A stretch of DNA of 64,000 bases from the NCBI RefSeq assembly GCF_006861795.1, contig NZ_VDGH01000005.1:186001-250000 (forward strand), written 5' to 3'. Positions 51,356 to 61,117 of the stretch are shown here, piece by piece. The DNA is from Psychrobacillus lasiicapitis (GTDB taxonomy: Bacteria > Bacillota > Bacilli > Bacillales_A > Planococcaceae). The notes beneath the pieces are model-generated. The model was not told the origin of the DNA, did no database searches, and saw only the letters and a list, made by a program, of their open reading frames with translations. A program made the translations under genes and the position numbers. Every line of letters begins with the position of its first letter. Within the stretch, counting starts at the first letter, position 1.

Positions 51356-54268
51356 ATGAAAAAATGGATGGAGAAAATCCACTTTTATACAGAGATAATG
51401 AATGAGTGGCAATCTACTAAATGGGCGAAAGGCTTGCGAATTTCTTCTAGTGTTATATGGAACCTGTGTTTAATATTCTTAATCACGTTTCTTGCGCTCG
51501 GAGTATTTGCTGCTTCCGTTGGTGCTGGTTATTTTGCATCTTTAGTGAAAGAAGAGCCACTTCGAGCTAAAGAAGATATGAGAGCGGATGTGTTTAATTA
51601 TGAAGAAACGTCTGAAATCTATTTTGCAGATAATGTGTATTTAGGAAAGCTAAGAACCGATCTTGAACGTACGGAAACGAAACTTGCTGCCGTTTCTCCA
51701 TATGTTATTGATGCGGTACTTGCGACCGAAGATGAATACTTTGAAGTACATAATGGAATTGTACCGAAAGCAATTTTCCGTGGTTTGCTTCAAGATGTTA
51801 CAAATTCGGACACACAAACTGGTGGCTCCACTTTGACACAACAGTTAATAAAAAACCAGATATTAACAAACGAAGTGTCGTATGAACGAAAAGCTAAAGA
51901 AATTCTCTTAGCAATGCGCTTAGAACATTTTATGACAAAAGAGGAAGTACTAGAAGCCTATTTAAATATCATTCCATACGGACGAAATGCAAATGGAAGA
52001 AATATAGCAGGAATTGAAACAGCTGCAAACGGTATCTTTAATGTAAAAGCAAAAGATCTTACATTGCCACAAGCTGCTTATATTGCCGGTATTCCACAAG
52101 CCCCATTTGCCTACACACCTTTTAGACAAGGCGGTGAAAAAAAAGAGGGTGAAGCACTACAAGCCGGTATCGAGCGAATGAAGACAGTACTATTCCGAAT
52201 GAAAGAAACAGGCTATATTTCTCAAGCAGAATATGATTCTGCAGTAAATTATGATATTACACAAGATTTTAGAGAGCCAGAAGTGGTAGCTGAAGAGAAA
52301 TATCCTTGGCTAACAGCAGAAGTAGAAAATCGGGTAAAAGAGATTTTAAGAGTCCAATTGGCTAGTGCAGATGGAATTGACCCTGAAAGACTAGCAAAAG
52401 AACCTAAATTATTAGAGAAATATAATATAATGGCTGAACGCTCTATTCGAACAGATGGATATCGCATTCATACAACGATTAATAGAGACATGTTTGAAGC
52501 GATGTTAAAAGTAAAAGATGAATTCGAATATTATGGACATACGTATACGAAAGAAGTAAAAGATCCAAATACCGGCGAGATAGTCACAAAAGATTTCCCT
52601 GCTCAAGTTGGTAGTATGCTAATTGAAAATAATACTGGGAAGATTCTATCGTTCCTCGGTGGACGCGATTATAACTTAGAACAATATAATCATGCGACAC
52701 AAGGAGTCCGACCAATCGGTTCAACGATGAAGCCTTTACTTGTATATGCACCGGCAATCGAATATGGAGTCATCGGTGCTGGAAGTCCAGTGGTGGATAT
52801 TAAACTGAACAACCTAAAAGGGACGACTTGGGCCAAATCACCAGCCAACTATACGATTGCACAAGAAAAAGGAATTATTTCAGCGCGTAGTTCGCTTATG
52901 ACTTCTCAAAACTTATCGACGATTCGATTATATGATTCAATTATGGATCGAAAGCCAACTGATTTCTTATTGAAAATGGGATTTGAACATATTGAAGAAA
53001 ATGAATATGCAAACCATGCGCTTTCTATCGGTGGGATGACAAACGGTGCTACTGTGGAAGAAAACACCAATGCATTCGGTACCTTTGCAAATAATGGTCA
53101 ATTTATCGATGCTTATATGATCGAAAAGATTGAAAGCGTGGATGGAAAAGTGATTTATCAACATGAAATCGAACCAGTGCAAGTCTTTAGTCCAGCAACC
53201 GCTTATATTATTACGGATATGATGCGTGACGTACTATCTGGGGGTACTGCGAAGTTAGCAAACTCTCGACTTAAATTCCAGTCTGACTTTGCCGCTAAAA
53301 CAGGAACAACTCAAAATCATAATGACTCATGGCTCGTTGGTTATAATCCTAATATCTCTTTAGGTGTTTGGCTTGGTTACGATGATAATACAAAATCTTT
53401 ATTTTATATGAATAATCGTTATAATCACCCTAGTGTACGGGTCAATATGTTATGGTCTAATATAATGAACGCTATGTACGATGTGTCACCAGAACTTATC
53501 GATGCACCAAACGCTTTCCAAGTTCCTGAAGGTGTCGTTACAAGATCTTTCTGTGGAATTTCTGGACTAGCTCCTTCTGATGCATGTGCACAAGCAGGAT
53601 TAGTTAAATCCGATTTGTTTAACGCTGCTGCTATGTTACCAACCGCAGCGGATGATAGTCTAATCTCCTCATCTTATGTGGTGATAAACGGTAATAGATA
53701 TCGCGCATTAGATGCTACTCCAAGGGAATTTGTTGTACAAGGAGGCTATGGGGTAAACCAAGACTTTATCACACGAATGCTTGGAAGATTTGGTGGCAAT
53801 GCTAGTAAGCTGTTCCCAGAGAATTCTAGTTTCGGTGGAAATGTTGTCTCTGAAGAAGTATTTAATGCAGATGGTAACCCACCTTCCGCTGTAAATGCGT
53901 CCATATCCGGAAATACCATTACCTGGTCCAAATCAGCATCTTCAGACGTTGTTGGGTATCGTGTATACCAAGTGGTGGATGGACAAAGAATGCTAGTGGC
54001 AACTAAAGCGGAAGCCGAATCGCCTAGTCATACAATTAGCGGTCCTGGTCAATATATTATTGTATCTGTAGACATTACTGGTTTACAATCAGGCGCCTCC
54101 AATATAGTATCGCGAGAAGTTCAACAACCTGAAACACCTGCGGAACCAGTCGTTCCTCCAACAGTTCCAGAAAACGAAGAGGATGAAACGACAGAAGAAG
54201 AAATAATTACTCCTCCTGTGGAAGAAGAACCAGCCGAAGAAGTAGATACTACAACTGCAAGTAGATAA
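51356..54268 (+). CDS. class A penicillin-binding protein (transglycosylase/transpeptidase)
   Basis: Bifunctional peptidoglycan synthase, 970 residues. A cytoplasmic tail and one membrane anchor (about 36-62) precede the GT51 transglycosylase with catalytic Glu in ATEDEYFEVHNG and the TGGSTLTQQL motif. The transpeptidase has the SxxK motif in IGSTMKP, SxN as SQN, and KTG in AAKTGTTQNH. A fibronectin-type-III-like domain (about 845-920, PPSAVNASISGNTITWS) and an acidic Pro/Glu/Thr tail follow. GGGGGT lies 10 bases before the ATG. Divergent from tyrS. Confidence 0.93.
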   Translation: MKKWMEKIHFYTEIMNEWQSTKWAKGLRISSSVIWNLCLIFLITFLALGVFAASVGAGYFASLVKEEPLRAKEDMRADVFNYEETSEIYFADNVYLGKLRTDLERTETKLAAVSPYVIDAVLATEDEYFEVHNGIVPKAIFRGLLQDVTNSDTQTGGSTLTQQLIKNQILTNEVSYERKAKEILLAMRLEHFMTKEEVLEAYLNIIPYGRNANGRNIAGIETAANGIFNVKAKDLTLPQAAYIAGIPQAPFAYTPFRQGGEKKEGEALQAGIERMKTVLFRMKETGYISQAEYDSAVNYDITQDFREPEVVAEEKYPWLTAEVENRVKEILRVQLASADGIDPERLAKEPKLLEKYNIMAERSIRTDGYRIHTTINRDMFEAMLKVKDEFEYYGHTYTKEVKDPNTGEIVTKDFPAQVGSMLIENNTGKILSFLGGRDYNLEQYNHATQGVRPIGSTMKPLLVYAPAIEYGVIGAGSPVVDIKLNNLKGTTWAKSPANYTIAQEKGIISARSSLMTSQNLSTIRLYDSIMDRKPTDFLLKMGFEHIEENEYANHALSIGGMTNGATVEENTNAFGTFANNGQFIDAYMIEKIESVDGKVIYQHEIEPVQVFSPATAYIITDMMRDVLSGGTAKLANSRLKFQSDFAAKTGTTQNHNDSWLVGYNPNISLGVWLGYDDNTKSLFYMNNRYNHPSVRVNMLWSNIMNAMYDVSPELIDAPNAFQVPEGVVTRSFCGISGLAPSDACAQAGLVKSDLFNAAAMLPTAADDSLISSSYVVINGNRYRALDATPREFVVQGGYGVNQDFITRMLGRFGGNASKLFPENSSFGGNVVSEEVFNADGNPPSAVNASISGNTITWSKSASSDVVGYRVYQVVDGQRMLVATKAEAESPSHTISGPGQYIIVSVDITGLQSGASNIVSREVQQPETPAEPVVPPTVPENEEDETTEEEIITPPVEEEPAEEVDTTTASR

Positions 54269-54274
54269 TGAAAT

Positions 54275-54316
54275 AAAGCCACAGCAACCTAAACTAGGTC
54301 GCTGTGGCTTTTCTTT
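54275..54316. terminator. bidirectional terminator (PBP / acsA)
   Basis: Stem AAAGCCACAGC/GCTGTGGCTTT with further pairing inside (ACCT/AGGT); T-rich on the plus strand, located between converging genes. Confidence 0.88.
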
Positions 54317-54321
54317 ATATA

Positions 54322-56043
54322 TTAATCTTCCATCGTAGATAAGTCGCCAGTCGGCAATTTTAACTCCCAAGCTTTTAAAACTCGACGCATAATTTTACCG
54401 CTTCTAGTTTTCGGGAGCTTATCTTTAAATTCAATTTCTCTTGGTGCCGCATGTGCAGCAAGTCCTTTTTTCACAAATTGCTGAATATCCGCAATTAGTT
54501 CATCCGAAGGCTCATATCCTTCATTTAACGCAACAAATGCTTTAATAATTTCACCGCGTACAGGGTCTGGCTTACCAATTACCCCCGCCTCTAAAATAGC
54601 AGGATGCTCCAGTAGTTTGCTCTCCACTTCAAATGGTCCTACACGTTCCCCGGACGTCATGATAACATCATCTACTCTTCCTTGGAACCAGAAGTATCCT
54701 TCGTCATCCATATAAGCAGAATCTCCAGAGAAATACCATTCATCACTCATAAAGCTAGATTCATATTTCTCTTTATTATTCCAAATTTGACGCATCATCG
54801 AAGGCCAGCCTTTTTTAATCGCTAAGTTGCCCATCGTGAATGGCGGAACAACATTGCCTTGATTATCAATGATTGCCGCTTCTAACCCTGGAAGTGGTTT
54901 CCCCATAGATCCTGGCTTAATCGGTAGGCAACCAAAATTACAAATCATTTGGGCCCCTGTTTCCGTCATCCACCATGTATCATGTATGCGTAATTGGAAC
55001 ACTTGCATCCCCCATTTTATCACCTCTGGATTCAGTGGTTCCCCAACGGATAAAATATGACGTAAAGAGGATAAGTCGTGTTTCTCCACAATAGCATCTC
55101 CTGCTCCCATCAGCATCCGGAAAGCAGTTGGTGCACTATACCATACTGTTACCTTGTAATCTTCAATGGCATTATACCAAGCATCTGGTGAAAAACGACC
55201 TCCAAGAACAAGTGATGTAGCACCAGTCAACCAAGGTCCGAATATGCCGTAAGAAGTTCCAGTTACCCAACCTGGGTCAGCTGTACACCAATAAACATCT
55301 TCATCACGAATATCCATAACCCATTTCATCGATTGATATTGTTGAACCATTGCATAGTGTACGTGTAGAATTCCTTTTGGTTTTCCTGTGGAGCCGGATG
55401 TATAGTGCAGGATTAGTCCATCTTCTTTATCTACCCACTCAATATCAAAAGCATCCGAAGCATTATGTAATGCTTTGTTAAAATCAATAAACTTATCTGT
55501 TTCCTCTATGTTATCCCCTACTAAAAATACCTTTTCTAAGTTCGGTAATTTTTCTAAAGGAACTCTTTCTAATAATTCTGGTGTTGTCACAATTGCCTTT
55601 GCTTCACTATCTAATAATCGGTCGTAAACTGCACCTTCCATAAATGCTTCAAAAAGAGGTCCAACAATAACACCTTTTTTAACGGCACCTAAAAGAGAAA
55701 AATATAATTCTGGAGATCTCGGCATAAAGATGAATAGTCGATCTCCTTTTGTTAAGTTAGAATATTCCTTATAAACATTGGCAGCTTTGTTTGTCCACTT
55801 TTTCATATCTGAATACGTATATGATTCTTTTCTATCTGCATCTTGATAATATAGTGCGACTTTGTCTTTTTTATCAGACTCTGCATGTCTATCGATCGCT
55901 TCATATGCCATATTTACTTTTCCAGTTTCATACCATGAAAAGTTTTTCTCGGTATCTTCCCATTTAAATGTTCTTTTTGTTTCATCGTAATCCTTTAACT
56001 GATAATCCCCTTGTTCGACTGGTAACAATTCAACTACCTTCAT
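54322..56043 (-). CDS. acsA: acetyl-CoA synthetase
   Basis: Activates acetate to acetyl-CoA via acetyl-AMP. The 573-residue product has the P-loop LHYTSGSTGKPKG, the WWMTETGAQ motif, the hinge YFSGDSAYMDDEGYFWFQGR, and the catalytic Lys550 in KTRSGKIMRR, the residue acetylated by AcuA in B. subtilis (Lys549 there). ATG follows AAAGGGTG; the extra N-terminal 21 codons of the longer frame lack a ribosome site. It is divergent from acuABC, exactly as in B. subtilis. Confidence 0.97.
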   Translation of the reverse strand: MKVVELLPVEQGDYQLKDYDETKRTFKWEDTEKNFSWYETGKVNMAYEAIDRHAESDKKDKVALYYQDADRKESYTYSDMKKWTNKAANVYKEYSNLTKGDRLFIFMPRSPELYFSLLGAVKKGVIVGPLFEAFMEGAVYDRLLDSEAKAIVTTPELLERVPLEKLPNLEKVFLVGDNIEETDKFIDFNKALHNASDAFDIEWVDKEDGLILHYTSGSTGKPKGILHVHYAMVQQYQSMKWVMDIRDEDVYWCTADPGWVTGTSYGIFGPWLTGATSLVLGGRFSPDAWYNAIEDYKVTVWYSAPTAFRMLMGAGDAIVEKHDLSSLRHILSVGEPLNPEVIKWGMQVFQLRIHDTWWMTETGAQMICNFGCLPIKPGSMGKPLPGLEAAIIDNQGNVVPPFTMGNLAIKKGWPSMMRQIWNNKEKYESSFMSDEWYFSGDSAYMDDEGYFWFQGRVDDVIMTSGERVGPFEVESKLLEHPAILEAGVIGKPDPVRGEIIKAFVALNEGYEPSDELIADIQQFVKKGLAAHAAPREIEFKDKLPKTRSGKIMRRVLKAWELKLPTGDLSTMED

Positions 56044-56227
56044 CCTATTCACCCTTTCTATAACTATACAAAAACTATACACTTCTATTCTACAATACTT
56101 GTTCACAGTTTTGCCAATCTTTTTATTTTTACGAATGTTTGGTTACGTTTCTTATCCATCCATCTACTTTTTGTAGAAATCATGTATAATAGTGTTAAAT
56201 GCGTTTATTTTTATAGGTGGTGAAATC

Positions 56228-56860
56228 GTGATACACGAAAAGACGTATAATGCGTTGGAAATAGAAACAAAACATGGTGCCGTCATTGTCGAAGGACCTA
56301 TCCCTTCGGATGTTATAGCCAATTTAACGTTTCATGAAGATTTAGTAGCCTTTCGGGCACCTGCCCAGCAGCATAAAGCAATTATTGAAATTGCCAAATT
56401 GCCGGAAGGAAGAATTATTATTGTACGAGACCAAGAGACTATCGTTGGTTATTGTACATTTCTCTATCCGGATCCACTGGAAAGATGGTCGCAAGGAAAA
56501 ATGGAAAACCTGATTGAATTAGGGGCAATTGAAATAATTCCAAAATTCCGCGGAACTGGTGTTGGTAAAACACTATTACGCGTTTCAATGATGGATGATG
56601 CAATGGAAGATTATATAACTATTACAACGGAATATTACTGGCATTGGGATTTAAAGGGTACTGGTTTAAATGTTTGGGAGTATCGTAAAGTAATGGAGAA
56701 AATGATGCAAGCTGGCGGTCTTGAATATTTTGCAACGGACGATCCCGAGATCAGTTCGCATCCCGCTAATTGTTTAATGGCTAAAATAGGCAGTCGAGTG
56801 AACGACGAATCCATTCAACAATTCGATCAATTACGATTCATGAACCGGTTTATGTATTAG
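56228..56860 (+). CDS. acuA: protein N-acetyltransferase AcuA
   Basis: GNAT acetyltransferase that inactivates AcsA by acetylating its active-site lysine. The 210-residue product (same length as the B. subtilis protein) has a central GNAT fold with the acetyl-CoA loop KFRGTGVGKTLLR. Start is GTG after TAGGTGG; the frame from 56192 begins before the ribosome site. TATAAT at 56185 is a likely -10, but the -35 is weak. First gene of acuABC. Confidence 0.95.
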   Translation: MIHEKTYNALEIETKHGAVIVEGPIPSDVIANLTFHEDLVAFRAPAQQHKAIIEIAKLPEGRIIIVRDQETIVGYCTFLYPDPLERWSQGKMENLIELGAIEIIPKFRGTGVGKTLLRVSMMDDAMEDYITITTEYYWHWDLKGTGLNVWEYRKVMEKMMQAGGLEYFATDDPEISSHPANCLMAKIGSRVNDESIQQFDQLRFMNRFMY

Positions 56861-56896
56861 ATAAAAATTATATTTTTTCTAAAGGGGTGTATGGAA

Positions 56897-57544
56897 ATGC
56901 TTGTAGAAGAAATTATGAATACCTCGGTACCGACTTTAACACCTACACACACGATTAATGATGCATTACTGCTATTAAAAGCAAAAAGAATCCGCCATAT
57001 ACCAATCATTAACGCAAATAAAGAAGTACTAGGGGTTGTAACAGATCGCGATTTAAAGAAAGCAACACCTTCTACTTTATTAAACACTAATAATCCCGAA
57101 GTGTATGAGTTACCGTTAGAAAAAATAATGACAAAAAATCCAATTGTGGGCCATCCATTAGATTTTCTCGAAGAAACAGCTACTATTTTTTATGATAATC
57201 GGATAGGCTGTTTACCTATTGTGTCACAAGGAAAATTAGTTGGTATGATTACAGAATCCGACTTATTGTATAAGTTTATTGAATTGACGGGTGCACATCA
57301 GCCGGGCTCCCAAATTGAAGTTCGCGTTCCAAACAAGCCTGGTGTTTTATTTGAAGTTTCCAAAGTTTTTTATGAACAAAAAGTGAATGTATTAAGCGTA
57401 CTCGTATATCCCGATAAAGCGAATGAAGATTATAAAATTTTAGTGCTTCGTGTAAAAACGATGAATCCACTTAAACTCATCGAAGCGTTACAAGCGGATG
57501 GCTTCGAAGTACTGTGGCCAAATCATCCGGGAAAAATTTTATGA
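56897..57544 (+). CDS. acuB: AcuB, CBS-ACT domain protein
   Basis: A 215-residue protein with two CBS motifs (about 1-55 and 77-130: MLVEEIMNTSVPTLTPTH and KIMTKNPIVGHPL) and a C-terminal ACT domain (about 140-211, SQIEVRVPNKPGVLFEVSK). It belongs to the acetoin/acetate utilisation operon; its role is unclear, probably nucleotide or metabolite sensing. The second ATG is chosen because AAAGGGG is 9 bases before it and only 3 before the first. The stop overlaps acuC by 4 bases. Confidence 0.94.
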   Translation: MLVEEIMNTSVPTLTPTHTINDALLLLKAKRIRHIPIINANKEVLGVVTDRDLKKATPSTLLNTNNPEVYELPLEKIMTKNPIVGHPLDFLEETATIFYDNRIGCLPIVSQGKLVGMITESDLLYKFIELTGAHQPGSQIEVRVPNKPGVLFEVSKVFYEQKVNVLSVLVYPDKANEDYKILVLRVKTMNPLKLIEALQADGFEVLWPNHPGKIL

Positions 57545-58716
57545 AAACAAATGCCGTGTTTGTCTTTTCAGAAGACCAGTTAGGCTATAAATTTTCCGAA
57601 ACGCATCCATTCAATCAAAAACGCCTAACTCTAACGGTCGATCTTTTAAAAGAAATGAACGCTTTATCGCCATCGGATATCGTAGTACCGCGCATTGCAA
57701 CAGATGAAGAATTAAGTTTAGTACATGATCCCGGTTATATTGAAATCGTCAAAAAAGCAAGCCTGGAGAAAAGTGAAACAACCAATTATGAAAGCTATGG
57801 TATCGGAACCGAAGATACCCCTATCTTCCCACATATGCACGAAGCGAGCGCAAGTCTTGTCGGTGGTACGTTAACTGCAGTGGATTACGTTATGGAAGGG
57901 AAATCTGTCCATGCACTCAACATAGGGGGAGGTCTTCATCACGGATTTAAAGGACGAGCTTCGGGATTTTGTGTTTATAATGATAGTTCAGTAGCTATTA
58001 AGTATATGCAGCTAAAATACAATGCACGTGTTCTTTATATCGACACAGATGCGCATCACGGAGATGGTGTACAGTGGAGTTTTTACGATGACCCAAATGT
58101 ATGTACTATTTCGATTCATGAAACTGGCAGATACTTATTCCCCGGCACAGGTAATATTACCGAAAGAGGAACCGGCGAAGGATACGGGACTTCCTTTAAC
58201 TTTCCGATAGACGCTTTTACTGAGGATGAATCCTTTTTAGAAATTTATCGTACAGCACTTCGTGAAATTGTAGAATCTTTCAAACCAGATGTTATCTTAA
58301 GCCAAAATGGTGCAGATGCGCATTATTTTGATCCATTAACCCATTTATATGGAACAATGAACATTTACCGAGAGATTCCTAAACTTGCCCATGAACTGGC
58401 ACATCAATATTGTGACGGAAGATGGATAGCTGTTGGTGGCGGTGGGTATGATATATGGCGTGTCGTTCCTCGTGCTTGGTCTCTTCTTTGGATGGAAATG
58501 AATGATATAAAGACACCTGAAGGAAACTTACCAAAAGCTTGGCTCGATCGTTGGTCAAAAGAGTCGCCAGTTCCATTTATTCCGACTTGGATGGATCCAA
58601 GTCCATTGTATGAACCAATTCCACGTAAAGCAGAGATAACAGAAAAAAATAAACAGATGCTCGAAAAAGCATTATACGCCCTTCGCAATCAGCAATCATA
58701 CAAAAATCACCAGTAA
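57541..58716 (+). CDS. acuC: AcuC protein deacetylase
   Basis: Zinc-dependent deacetylase of the class I HDAC fold that reactivates acetylated AcsA. The 391-residue product has GGGLHHGFKGRASGFCVYND and the metal and catalytic motif YIDTDAHHGDGVQ, plus the later Asp in SQNGADAHYFDP and the Tyr of GGGGYD. ATG overlaps the acuB stop (ATGA). In B. subtilis motP-motS lies between acuC and ccpA; here ccpA follows at once, tail to tail. Confidence 0.96.
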   Translation: MKTNAVFVFSEDQLGYKFSETHPFNQKRLTLTVDLLKEMNALSPSDIVVPRIATDEELSLVHDPGYIEIVKKASLEKSETTNYESYGIGTEDTPIFPHMHEASASLVGGTLTAVDYVMEGKSVHALNIGGGLHHGFKGRASGFCVYNDSSVAIKYMQLKYNARVLYIDTDAHHGDGVQWSFYDDPNVCTISIHETGRYLFPGTGNITERGTGEGYGTSFNFPIDAFTEDESFLEIYRTALREIVESFKPDVILSQNGADAHYFDPLTHLYGTMNIYREIPKLAHELAHQYCDGRWIAVGGGGYDIWRVVPRAWSLLWMEMNDIKTPEGNLPKAWLDRWSKESPVPFIPTWMDPSPLYEPIPRKAEITEKNKQMLEKALYALRNQQSYKNHQ

Positions 58717-58738
58717 CCAATGGCTACTGGTGATTTTC
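58704..58738. terminator. bidirectional terminator (acuC / ccpA)
   Basis: Stem AAATCACCAGTAACCA/TGGCTACTGGTGATTT, overlapping the acuC stop codon and ending at the ccpA stop. Confidence 0.82.
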
Positions 58739-59736
58739 TATTTGACGGAGTCTCTTTCCTCAATTCGATAAGGAAGAACGACAATTTGTTCGTCGATTTT
58801 TTCTTTGTTCATAAATTTCGTTAATAATCGCATGGAAACTGCTCCAATATCGTATAAAGGTAATACAACACTTGTTAACTGTGGTCTAACCATACGAGCT
58901 AGTTTTGAGTTTTCAAAACTGATGACTTCGATGTCATTTGGTACATTTAGTCCGCTATCCTGTGCCCCATGGATCAAACCAATTGCGATCTCGTCATTGC
59001 CTGCAAAAACTGCCGTAGGAGGATTGGTAAGCTGACCCAATTCTTCCCATGCTGCAAGACCGTCATCGTATGTATTATCTACACCTACGATCAATTCATC
59101 ATCGATTTCTATATTTGCCTCTTTTAATGCTTTTTCATAACCAGAACGCTTATATACACGATCGATGGTCGAGTCCATATTTCCAGAGACAAATGCAATA
59201 CGAGTATGACCATTTTGGATGAGTCGATTTACAGCATCAACTGCTGCGTCATGATATTCGATATTAACAGAAGGAAATGATTCAGATGTTTCCACGGTGC
59301 CTGCTAAAACAATCGGAACGCTCGACCTTTCCATTTCACTAAGCATATCCTTTGTTACTTCGTCACTCATCATCACAATTCCATCCACTTGTTTACTGAA
59401 CAATGTAGAAAGTAGCTGTACTTCTTTATCAGCTTGCTGGTCAGAGTTCGTTAAAATAATATTATAGCGATACATGGTTGCTATATCTTCTATGCCTCGC
59501 ACTAGTTCTGCGTAAAATACGTTAGAAATATCCGGTATTATTACCCCTACTGTTTTTGTTTTCTTACTAGCCAACCCTCTAGCTACTGCATTCGGTCGAT
59601 AGTCCAATCGCTCGATAACAGCTAACACTTTTTGACGGGTTGCTGGCTTGACGTTTTGGTTTCCATTAACTACACGTGAAACAGTTGCCATCGACACATT
59701 TGCTTCTCTTGCTACATCATAAATGGTTATAGTCAA
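58738..59736 (-). CDS. ccpA: catabolite control protein A
   Basis: LacI-family master regulator of carbon catabolite control; binds cre sites with HPr-Ser46-P. The 332-residue product has the helix-turn-helix [19 protein letters not shown], the hinge helix [12 protein letters not shown], and a periplasmic-binding-like core with the corepressor region. Start is TTG: GAGGG lies 7 bases before it, and the residues from there align with known CcpA starts; the GTG of the longer frame precedes the ribosome site. cre-like sequences occur upstream of citZ and megL in this window. Confidence 0.97.
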   Translation of the reverse strand: MTITIYDVAREANVSMATVSRVVNGNQNVKPATRQKVLAVIERLDYRPNAVARGLASKKTKTVGVIIPDISNVFYAELVRGIEDIATMYRYNIILTNSDQQADKEVQLLSTLFSKQVDGIVMMSDEVTKDMLSEMERSSVPIVLAGTVETSESFPSVNIEYHDAAVDAVNRLIQNGHTRIAFVSGNMDSTIDRVYKRSGYEKALKEANIEIDDELIVGVDNTYDDGLAAWEELGQLTNPPTAVFAGNDEIAIGLIHGAQDSGLNVPNDIEVISFENSKLARMVRPQLTSVVLPLYDIGAVSMRLLTKFMNKEKIDEQIVVLPYRIEERDSVK

Positions 59737-59820
59737 CGCATATCCCTCCTTCACATTTTTTACTATTTATATTATATATAAATAATACTTGATATACCCT
59801 ATAATTATCAATCAAATAGT

Positions 59821-59850
59821 AAAACCGACTCTATAAGAAGAGTCGGTTTT
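59821..59850 (-). terminator. aroA terminator
   Basis: Perfect stem AAAACCGACTCT/AGAGTCGGTTTT (about 12 bp) with a short loop, 16 bp past the aroA stop. Confidence 0.85.
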
Positions 59851-59865
59851 GTGAAATTTTTCTAC

Positions 59866-60951
59866 TTATGCATGCACTTCATGTGTTTTCATGAAGTTTT
59901 GCAATGAATTATAGAACTCATCGAATTGTTGTAAATTCATTTGCTGTGCAGCATCCGATAACGCAACTGCTGGATCAGGATGAACTTCAGCCATCACTCC
60001 ATCTGCTCCAATTGCGATAGCAGCTTTTGCTGCAGGTAAAAGAATATCACGACGTCCTGTCGAATGTGTAACGTCCACAAATACTGGTAAATGCGTTTCT
60101 TGTTTTAAAATTGGCACTGCTGAAATATCTAATGTATTTCGAGTAGCACGTTCGTATGTGCGAATACCGCGTTCACATAAGATGATTTGATCATTTCCTT
60201 GTGACATAATATATTCTGCTGCATGAATGAACTCATCTAGTGTAGCTGCAATACCTCGTTTTAATAATACCGGCTTATTAATAGAACCTACCGCTTTTAA
60301 TAATTCAAAGTTTTGCATATTTCGAGCACCTACTTGCACGACATCTACATAGTCAAGCGCTTCATCTAAATGGCTAGGAGTGACAATTTCAGACACAACT
60401 GCCAAGCCATATTCTTGTGAAATTTGTTTTAATATTTTAAGGCCATCTAATCCTAGACCTTGGAAATCATAAGGTGATGTACGTGGTTTGTATGCTCCCC
60501 CACGAATTAGCTTTAGACCTTTTGCTTGGATTGCAGCTGCTACTTCTGCTACTTGTGTATATGATTCTACTGCACATGGACCAAACACGAAAGAAGGTGA
60601 TCCTGTACCAATTTTCTCACCGTTTATTTCCACGACTGTATCAGCAGATTTCTTTTTACGAGAAACTAATAATGCTTTCTTTTGATCATCCACTTGTAAT
60701 TCCAAAGCAGTTTTAAATATTTCTTTAAAAATATGCTCAACCGTTGATTGTGGTAGTGGACCAGCATTATTTTCTTTTAAGTGATCTAACATATGTCTTT
60801 CACGAAGAGGATCATATCTATTTACACCTTGCTTTTCTTTCACTCTTCCTATCTCTTTTACAACACCGGCTCTTTCATTGATTAACTGTAAAATTTCTAC
60901 GTTAATCTCATCTACACGACTGCGTAGAGCTTCTAAATCCATATGACTCAT
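59866..60951 (-). CDS. aroA: bifunctional DAHP synthase/chorismate mutase
   Basis: First step of the shikimate pathway joined to chorismate mutase. Residues 1-90 are an AroQ-type mutase helix bundle ([19 protein letters not shown], then [17 protein letters not shown]), which in B. subtilis is the feedback sensor domain; residues about 110-355 are a DAHP synthase barrel ([42 protein letters not shown]). GAGAGGAG precedes the ATG. The gene follows a well-formed sigma-A promoter and has the same neighbours (ccpA, ytxH) as in B. subtilis. Confidence 0.96.
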   Translation of the reverse strand: MSHMDLEALRSRVDEINVEILQLINERAGVVKEIGRVKEKQGVNRYDPLRERHMLDHLKENNAGPLPQSTVEHIFKEIFKTALELQVDDQKKALLVSRKKKSADTVVEINGEKIGTGSPSFVFGPCAVESYTQVAEVAAAIQAKGLKLIRGGAYKPRTSPYDFQGLGLDGLKILKQISQEYGLAVVSEIVTPSHLDEALDYVDVVQVGARNMQNFELLKAVGSINKPVLLKRGIAATLDEFIHAAEYIMSQGNDQIILCERGIRTYERATRNTLDISAVPILKQETHLPVFVDVTHSTGRRDILLPAAKAAIAIGADGVMAEVHPDPAVALSDAAQQMNLQQFDEFYNSLQNFMKTHEVHA

Positions 60952-61028
60952 AGATATTTCTCCTCTCTTCTTTCCACCGATACTTTATATCGACTGAAAA
61001 TTATGATACATTTTTAAGTATAACTCAT

Positions 61029-61057
61029 ATTATAATCAATGTTTGTGAAAATGTCAC
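61029..61057 (-). promoter_or_regulatory. aroA promoter (sigma-A)
   Basis: GTGACA (61057-61052), 17-base spacer, TATAAT (61034-61029), about 78 bp before the aroA start. Confidence 0.7.
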
Positions 61058-61117
61058 GCATTTTTATTTTAGCGATTCAACTCGCTAAAGTATTTGCCTG
61101 AAAAAGGACGTGGGAAA

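Noticed and set aside
56130-56227. cre site between acsA and acuA
   Set aside because: B. subtilis has CcpA control here, but I found no 14-mer in this gap close to the consensus (best candidates miss several fixed positions).
61068-61090. Small inverted repeat TTTAGCGA/TCGCTAAA before the FtsA-like gene as an operator or terminator
   Set aside because: Eight-base arms in AT-rich DNA without a T run or a matching second site; too weak to claim.
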